The notes under the pieces were generated by a model. The model was not told where the DNA came from. It was given only the letters and a program-made list of their open reading frames with translations, and ran no database searches. Below are positions 57,298 through 64,000 of a stretch of 64,000 nt of DNA, piece by piece. How positions within the stretch are numbered: position 1 is the first letter of the stretch; each line of letters begins with the position of its first letter. The DNA is taken from the NCBI GenBank assembly GCA_023525715.1, contig CM042016.1, positions 60,797,882-60,861,881 of the forward strand. The letters run 5' to 3'. The translations under genes and the position numbers were made by a program. This stretch comes from Cichorium intybus (Eukaryota; Streptophyta; Magnoliopsida; Asterales; Asteraceae).

Positions 57298-57571
57298 TAA
57301 AGTCGGATTTGACTTGTGCCGAATAATAATAACGTAAAGATTGAATCAAATATCCAAGGTGCCGAATGATTGATTATCAAATATGTGAGAGTGTACAAAA
57401 GATAAGCATAAAGCACTACACCTCACATTATGAGCTCTACCTAACAAATGACTAATACTAGACTATATATAGGTCGGCTACAAATTAGGGCAAGGCCCAA
57501 TAAACAAGGTTATACAATGGGACTTCCAAGCTTATCATGCATCACTCCATGAGGGCTTTTGTACCCTAACA
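57297..57571 (-). repeat. D 3' LTR
   Basis: Matches 59716-59991; the first bases in window orientation are eroded. CTATATATAGG near 57463-57473 is a likely TATA box. Confidence 0.8.
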
Positions 57572-59715
57572 ATCTCCCCTCAAAGGGCGGAAATGATGAT
57601 GTGTGGCAAGATGGAAAATGAGCACTAGCAGAACCGAAGACGATGACAACACGGGATGTAGAGGCGAATCCGGTCACCTCATATACGTGAAAACTACCCC
57701 TCAATGTGTCACCGGTCTTCATAAAATGTGATCGTGAGATAACCCACTAGATATGAGAATGCGCTCAATCGGGAAATTCAATAAAAACCCCCCCTCGACT
57801 TAAGCGTATTTGTCAATGCCAAAAAAATTCGGCAATTTCTTTGTGACAATATGAATTATGGAATTCATAAATATTTTTTGTGTTCTTGTTCTTCTTTGTT
57901 TTGTTAACCGTTCACCAAAAAAAAATATTGTTTACTGTGGGGTTTTAAATTTTTACAAATATGGGTCATTTTTGTTTAAAAATTTTGAGTTTAGATGGGT
58001 TTTTGTATCGGGTAAAATGGGTTCAAAAGTTTTGGGTTTGATTTTGTTGGGCTGATGATACCGAAGGGGGTATTGGGTCTGATTGGGTCCGATGGTTTTG
58101 GGTTATGTTCTGAAGTATATTGGGCTTAGGATCCAGATTTGGTTAAAAGGATAGGGTCCGACATTTGCACATATGTTGACCACAAAGTCACACATGACTT
58201 CATCTTCTCCAGCCGACTATCCCTTCTCCACAGTCGCCCTCAACATCCTGATTCACTGGAAAGTTGGGATGCATACCTCCGATATCATACAAGTAAGACC
58301 ATCACCATCAGAAGACAGCATACCATCGATTCCGTGACCCTTAGGCTTCAACTGTTCCGATTCTCTCTGTTCTATTTTCTTTTCGTCCGACTCAAATCAA
58401 CAATCCGAAGGCCTTCGGATCTGATTCAAGCTTCAGTTTGTTCCATTCGGCGTCTACCTTCTTCTCAGCACCAGTGATATTGTACCCAAATTACTTTCTG
58501 TTCGGATGCAAAAATTTCCAACCATAGATCCACTTCACTGGAAAGACAATTTCTGCATCTGTAATCACATGTTCTAACTTCGCCATCTACAATCTCCAAT
58601 ATGACCAATCTGATGGTATCGACCTCACATGTCATTCCAGTTTGCATTGTCGTTCCTTTTACAAGCAATCGACATCGTATGTACAAAGAATCCAAAACAT
58701 ATGTTCCGAAGTCCAAACATAGTTTTACAAAAGGCATATGAAATTTTCGATCAAATGGGCTTTACGTCAAATTTATCACCGTCAAATTGAAGAACAACAG
58801 CAATGCTCAAGAACAGTTATTATCTGTATCTCAACACATCTCCTAATTTTCCAGAAACAAGTCTAAAATCAGGTGGTTTACCATGTTCATTCACTTGTAT
58901 ACGTGTGATTTTCTATTTTTGATTTGTCTTCCAATTTAGTTTTTGAATTTTGAGTACATATCGTCATCGATTCCCATATCTGTAATTGATGTATTCATAT
59001 TGTGGTCTGATTGCTTCTCAATAATCACCCTTCCATTTCATCACTGGATTCATTACTTGGATCCAGACTAGATATTCGAATCATTTAACAGAAATTGAAA
59101 AAGGGGATTGACCATTGGTTAAATAGAAGCAAGATGAACTGAGAACATCGATGTATGTGATTCAGAATAAACGAGGGATAAATAGATCTAAAACGAACAA
59201 AATTGAATTATGCTTGAAAAAAAAATGGATTTGGGATTACACATAAGGCTCATGAACGATGTCTAACAGGTGAATAAATCATGAGGATAAATGATGAACG
59301 GTAATCATTTCGCGCAAATAAACAATCAGATCTAGAAATAGACTTTAGACACAAAGTTGGGTAATGAACAGTGGATGAAACAAACCGTAATGAACAGTAT
59401 CAAATGTAGTTTGATTAACAAATGAATAGATTTGGTTCAATGATTTGGATAATGAAATGTGAATAAAGATATAAATCTAGAATTTAAGAAAGGGCATGAA
59501 AGAATAAATTTCTAAATCTAGATAATGGAGGAATATGATGAACAATAAATTAAGAACATGATGAACGATAAGCCAAAAACATAAATGAATCCAAAAATTC
59601 ATGAGAAACTCACCAACAATCCTTGAAACATTAAAACAATCTTCAAAAGTTGTCAAATCGAGATCGTTACTTTGAAATAATCGCAAGATATTCAATGTAT
59701 GGCTCTGATACCAAT
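57572..59715 (-). other. D internal region, non-coding
   Basis: No ORF here is convincing. The plus strand at 58170-58480 has a coding-like composition (112 open codons from 58139) and the minus strand has 90 codons at 58737-58465, but I recognise neither. CCGAAGGCCTTCGG, a perfect 14-base palindrome, lies at about 58405-58418. Confidence 0.45.
59702..59713 (-). other. D primer binding site
   Basis: TGGTATCAGAGC on the minus strand, two bases from the LTR at 59716. Confidence 0.85.
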
Positions 59716-59991
59716 TGGAAAGTCGGATTTGACGTGTGCGGAATAATAATAATATAAAGATCGAATCAAATATCCAAGGTGCCGAATGATTGATTATCAA
59801 ATATGTGAGAGTGTACAAAAGATAAGCATAAAGCACTACACCTCACATTATGAGCTCTCCCTAACAAATGACTAATACTAGACTATATATAGGTAGGATA
59901 CAAATTAGGGCAAGGCCCAATAAACAAGGTTTTACAATGGGCCTTCCAAGCTTGTCATGCATCAATCCATGAGGGCTTTTGTACCCTAACA
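59716..59991 (-). repeat. D 5' LTR
   Basis: 276 bp, TGGAAAGTCGG to CCCTAACA in window orientation, next to the PBS. Confidence 0.88.
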
Positions 59992-60780
59992 AAGATGCTT
60001 CTTAATTCTCTTCATAGAAGCTAAGAAATGAACGTGGCGGTCATCAAGAAAACCAAAGACTTAGCTAGACTCTCACTTTCTGTGGTTATGGCTATTATAA
60101 AATTTTGTGACATGGATGAAAAACAGAGGGAAATGAATCATGCTAGCTCGTACCAGTCTGCTAATATTGGTACTTCAATAAACAATGCTTTCTCTATTCA
60201 AGCTATTAGTCAAGCCACTACTAAAGTCCAAGCTCAATTCTAGCCTGGTTCATCTTCTATGGCACCTCACATTCCACCTGTTGCTGCTTCTTCTGTCAAG
60301 ATCCCAACTTCTGCTCAAACTCTTCCTAAAAGTGCTGAAGAGAATCTTGGAATGATGGCTGGTCTCCTTAACTGTTACAATGACTTGGTTGCTGGTGAAC
60401 TGTTTCATCCTATGACTACAGGAGACCTTGATCAAATCAATCCAGACGACTTGGAAGAAATGTACATCTCTTGGCACATTGCTATGGCGGTGTATAAGGT
60501 CAAGAATCCACTCAGAGAATAGGAAGAAACAGTTGGGTGAATAACAATGGCGAGAGGAAGGTGAGTTTTGGGAAAGCTAATCTGAGGTGTTTCAACTTCA
60601 ACGAGCTCGGTCATTTTGCTCGTGAGTGTACCAAGCCAAGAATGGAGAATCCAGACAGAACCATGGTGCTAGTTGCAACAAATCATGAAGTTGTTCATCC
60701 TCAGAATGCTGAAAGGCGATGGTGGCTCAACAATTCACCTGGGAGAATCAGTTGCAGGACCTGAATTTGAATGGAGAGGG
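59992..60780 (+). pseudogene. gag: F Gag with first zinc knuckle
   Basis: The frame from 60028 runs to a TAG at 60241 and resumes at 60259 to 60522 (SAEENLGMMAGLLNCYNDLVAG, DLDQINPDDLEEMY). After a shift, 60537-60764 holds the zinc knuckle at 60588-60629, in which the second Cys is replaced by Phe (CFNF...GHFAREC). The N-terminus is missing. Confidence 0.78.
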
Positions 60781-62174
60781 ACGAGCTTATTTGGCCCATA
60801 TTGAAGGAGAGATGGATGTGGATGCTGCTGAAGGAGAGATGATGGACTTGTAGTTTGCCTTCATGGTGTCTACTACTCATGCCGGTGATGAGGTTAGTGA
60901 AGTTTCATGCTCTTCTCAAACTTGTATTGATATAATTGCTAGATATAGTGAACTGAATGAAAACTTAGTTAGAGAGATTTTTGAAACCAAAGACCTTGTT
61001 CATAAACACAAAAGGAAATTAAGACCTCTTCAGGAAGCCTTAGATGCTAAAACTTCTGATTACCTAAAAATCCAAGATGAATTTACCATAAAGAATTGCC
61101 ATCTTAAGTTTGCAAATGAAGATATTGCTAGTTTAACTACTGAACTAAATACATTAAAATCAAAATTTGAAAATGCTAAATCAACTTTTAATAAAAGTTT
61201 ATGTATCTAGTGAAGTAGTTGAAACTATACTTGAAAAACAAACTGTTTGGTCAAACATACATGGTAAAGGTCTTGGATATAGTGTTGTTCCTCCTCCATA
61301 TAATAATAATTTTACTCCATCCTCGGACAATGAAGAATCAGAAGAATGTTATTGGTTAAATTATATTCAAACGAATACATCTGGCACCGCTGAGAGTTCT
61401 GAAATGAAAAATACTGATGTTTCTATCTCATGTGTAGATAAATTAAAATCGAAGATTGAGGAAGTTCAAGACTCGTCTGCTTTTAATTCTGATAAAATTT
61501 GTTTGAAGACTAATTCTATTAATTTTTGTGATGATGTGAAACTTGACACTAAGATTTATGTTGATTCTAAAACTTCTTGTGATTCTGTTTTAAAAAACAC
61601 TAGGAAGAAGATTTTGGTTGATAAATCAGCTGCTTTCTTGTGTGTGTGTGGAAATAATTTGTTTAAATCTGGACCTGGATAGAATTCTAATGTACCTTTA
61701 AAAAGACAGACTTGTTTCAATTGTGGAATTGCTGGTCACATAGCCAGAAATTGTCCCTAACACTTGTATGATTCTCCAAATGAACAGTTTTGGCAGAATG
61801 TACCAAAAGGGACATCTCATAAGAGAAAACCCTCAAGGTCACGTTCTAGAAAGAAAAATCAAAATAACACGAATGCCTGGAATCGAACTGCTTCTAGAAG
61901 TAACTATGTCTTACCAACTTTTGTAAGACCCAAGTCTTTTAAAGAATCAACTTCTAGTAGTTCTGATTTTACTTCAAATGTAAATGTTCTCATTTGGTCA
62001 AAAGATAAACGTTTTAAACCAAATGTTAAATGGGTTCATAAAGGCAGTGTTAAAACTTTTTCAAGTGTCTCACAATTATTTGATCAACGTGACATGAGTT
62101 TTGAATCGGTTAAATGTCTTGATAGTGAAGGTCAACCTAGTTTCCGTATGGACTGGGTGCCTAAGTCTAATTGA
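60781..62174 (+). pseudogene. gag: F Gag C-terminal region with coiled coil and second zinc knuckle
   Basis: 60863-61210 encodes a helical, heptad-like region (LVREIFETKDLVHKHKRK...). 61167-61682 follows in another frame. A canonical zinc knuckle (CFNCGIAGHIARNC) lies at 61713-61754. 61764-62174 is basic and ends WVPKSN with a TGA at 62172-62174. The pol frame opens at 62171, four bases earlier. Confidence 0.75.
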
Positions 62175-62413
62175 TCTCGCGACTTGTGCACGAACAGTCA
62201 CGGAGGAATATCAGCAGACCTTGGTATGTTGATAGTGGCTGTTCTAGGCACCTGATAGGCGACATGTACCAACTACACAACATTGAAAAATTTAATAGGG
62301 GATGTGTTTTCTTTGTAGGAGGTAAAAAAGGAATGATCACACAGAGAGGGACGGTGTCGAATGGTGTGTTGAAATTTTAGAATGTCAATTTTGTACCTAA
62401 GCTCAAGCATAGT
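62171..62413 (+). pseudogene. pol: F protease domain
   Basis: It contains WYVDSGCSRHLIGD with the D-S-G triad (62222-62255). It reads to a TAG at 62378-62380; the same frame continues into the LKHSLLSVSQICDK block. Confidence 0.8.
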
Positions 62414-63806
62414 TTGCTGAGCGTTTCTCAAATATGCGACAAGAGTTTTTCAACTCACTTCACAAAGAAGGAATGTCTGATTCTCAAACCCGACGTAGTC
62501 ATTCCAAAGGAGTGGATTCTTGTCCGATCAGAACGAAAAAGCAACGCTTACATCATCGACATGAATCACAACACTCCCGAAAATGTCATTTGCTTATTCT
62601 CAAGAGCTGTAGAACAAGGCGCTATGTTGTGTCATAAACGTCTCGGTCATGCCAACACAAAGAATCTAAATCGTCTTGTAAAGAACAACATGGTTGAAGG
62701 ACTTCAAATCAAGGACTTCATCACATTCGAGAAATGTGTTGCCTGTGCACAAGGCAAACATCACAGAAAGTCACACAAGCCGAAACTGATCAATTCCATT
62801 AATTCGATTCTTCAGCTAATTCACATGGATCTATTTGGCCCGATTAAGGTTCTTAGTCTCAATCGCAGTTCTTACTGTTTAGTTATTATTGATGATTACT
62901 CACGTTTTACCTGAGTTTTCTTCTTAAAGATGAAAAGTGAAACTGCAGATCTGGTCATTGGATTCATAATATGCGACAATGGAACGGAATTCAAGAATGC
63001 AGTATTAAATCAGTTTTGTGCAGATAAAGGTATTCTGCGTCAATAAAGTGCTGCTAGTACTCCTCAACAGAATGGTGTTGCTGAGCGACGGAATAGAACT
63101 TTTATTTATGCTGCGCATACCATACTGTGTGATTCTAAACTACAAGTGATTTTTTGGGCTGAAGCCATCAACACAGCCTGTTATGTTCAGAATCGGGTCA
63201 TCATCAACAAACCTCAAATGAAGACACCTTACGAGATTCTCTATGGTCGCAAGCCTAATGTTTCCCATTTCCGTACCTTTGGCTATCCTTGCACTCTTCT
63301 TCATCTTGTAGCTACTCCGAAGTTCAACTCCAAAGCGGATGATTGCTACTTCATTTGATATGGAAGTAAAACTACGTATCGAGTGTACAACAAGGACAAA
63401 GCAGATTGTGGAACCATTTGATGTTTGCTGGCTAGAAGAAAATCCAACTGATGCCTGTGTTGGACCTGACTGGTTGTTTGATTATGCTGAACTGTTTAAA
63501 CCTTTCTATGTGTTTTCTGATGTTGTTTCTGGCTCACAACTAGGCCCTAGTGGAATCAACAGTGAAGATGCTGATGATATTGTTCCTAATCTTATCACTC
63601 CGTCAGTCATTCTTGAAGATCCTATTCATGATAACGGTGCATCTCCTGTTTCTGCTACCATAACTGAAGATGCTCCTGATGTCTCATCCCAAGTTGTTGG
63701 CGATACTCCAGTTGTTGAACAATCAACTACCCCTGTAGATGTTATTCTACCTGAACCTGCTGATCTTTTTGACTCTACTCTCATGGATTCTCTCTTTCCT
63801 GAATGA
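62414..63806 (+). pseudogene. pol: F integrase domain and linker
   Basis: The zinc site HKRLGHANT...CVACAQGK (62630-62760) and VIIDDYSRFT are followed by a TGA at 62912-62914. A deletion of roughly 50-60 bp then removes sequence before CDNGTEF. There is a TAA at 63044-63046, then STPQQNGVAERRNR (63057-63100) with the catalytic Glu. 63146-63358 covers YEILYGRKPNVSHFRTFG. 63339-63806 (another frame) is the acidic linker with DVCWLEEN and a Pro/Val/Asp-rich tail. Confidence 0.82.
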
Positions 63807-64000
63807 ATTCCTGATGAGTACATTTCAAGTACTTCTCATTAGATGAATAAAGGCTGACCGAACGGGCTCCATGATACGAGAAAAATTTTGCTCACTAAAA
63901 ACTTCAGAGATTCTGATAGAGGTGCTTCAGGCTCAGACAGAGTTGAGAATATAACCAATCTTCCGGTCTCAACTGCTTCGCTCCAATATGCTGTTCCTTC
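63807..64000 (+). other. pol: F linker toward reverse transcriptase, cut by window end
   Basis: Decayed sequence in the position between integrase and reverse transcriptase. No open frame of note; the reverse transcriptase would lie beyond the window. Confidence 0.5.

Larger units (their letters stand above)
57297..59991 (-). mobile_element. Element D: small non-autonomous LTR retrotransposon
   Basis: Direct repeats at about 57297-57571 and 59716-59991 (some 275 bp, TGTTAGGGTAC to CCGACTTTCCA on the minus strand) flank 2.1 kb. An iMet-type PBS sits next to the right LTR and a purine tract (TTTGAGGGGAGAT) next to the left. No gag or pol is recognisable. Size and structure are between TRIM and LARD elements. 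The left LTR end is eroded and no target duplication is seen. Confidence 0.75.
59992..64000 (+). mobile_element. Element F: Ty1/copia retrotransposon, truncated at both visible ends
   Basis: A copia gag-protease-integrase series on the plus strand that starts inside gag at the edge of element D and runs off the window before reverse transcriptase. It is a different lineage from S1/S2: two zinc knuckles, a VDSGCSRHL protease and a DVCWLEEN.. linker of a type I associate with Asteraceae copia elements. Many stops and shifts show that it is old. Confidence 0.82.

Noticed and set aside
60250..60614. Minus-strand frames opposite F gag
   Set aside because: They lie opposite a recognisable Gag with zinc knuckle and have no features of their own.

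Overview
This 64 kb window is nuclear DNA of a flowering plant and consists almost entirely of nested, decayed transposable elements. The copia polyprotein remains, the large extra ORF downstream of pol and the two-ORF Athila-like elements look like families I know from Asteraceae (lettuce, chicory, Tanacetum). That assignment is recognition, not a search result. I see no intact host gene, rRNA gene or tRNA gene. Nearly every element ORF carries stops or frameshifts, so most coding entries are pseudogenes.

Layout. 1-1071: LTR end of a minus-strand Athila-like element, cut by the window edge. 1072-16453: plus-strand Athila-like element C, 5'-truncated, split by Sirevirus-like element S1 (2055-14717), which has LTRs, PBS, gag, pol, a long spacer, ORF3 and PPT, plus a perfect 5-bp target duplication (CGTGT). 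16454-28275: second Sirevirus-like element S2 on the minus strand, whose ORF3 is interrupted by C. 28276-28716: Ty3 RNase H fragment. 28717-38954: plus-strand LTR element E with unrecognised ORFs, holding Athila-like element A (31948-38375, minus). 38955-57297: element G with about 3.5 kb LTRs and a short non-coding centre. Its left LTR carries a CACTA transposon (39521-42716) and a hAT-type MITE (43748-44401). Its right LTR carries Athila-like element B (47557-54118) and an opposite-facing LTR piece (54119-55093). About 57297-59991: small non-autonomous LTR element D. 59992-64000: truncated plus-strand copia element F, running off the window.

How the parts work together. S1 and S2 share one plan: an iMet-type PBS, gag, then an in-frame stop just before protease, pol, about 2 kb of spacer with a TATA-like site, and ORF3. 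ORF3 has a conserved N-terminal domain, a basic nuclear-signal-like stretch, a proline/threonine-rich linker and a long coiled coil. A and B have a tRNA-Asp PBS, an acidic ORF, an internal CpG-rich promoter-like module and an Athila ORF1-like ORF, but no reverse transcriptase, so they depend on helpers.

The most striking item is in the CACTA element: on its minus strand I can read five exon-like blocks, separated by short GT-AG introns, that match the D1 ATPase domain of NSF/SEC18. This is a host gene fragment captured as genomic DNA. Other notable items are the shared gag-pol stop in S1 and S2, an 18-bp inverted repeat downstream of S1 pol, and a 43-bp identity between two unrelated loci that marks a templated-insertion junction.
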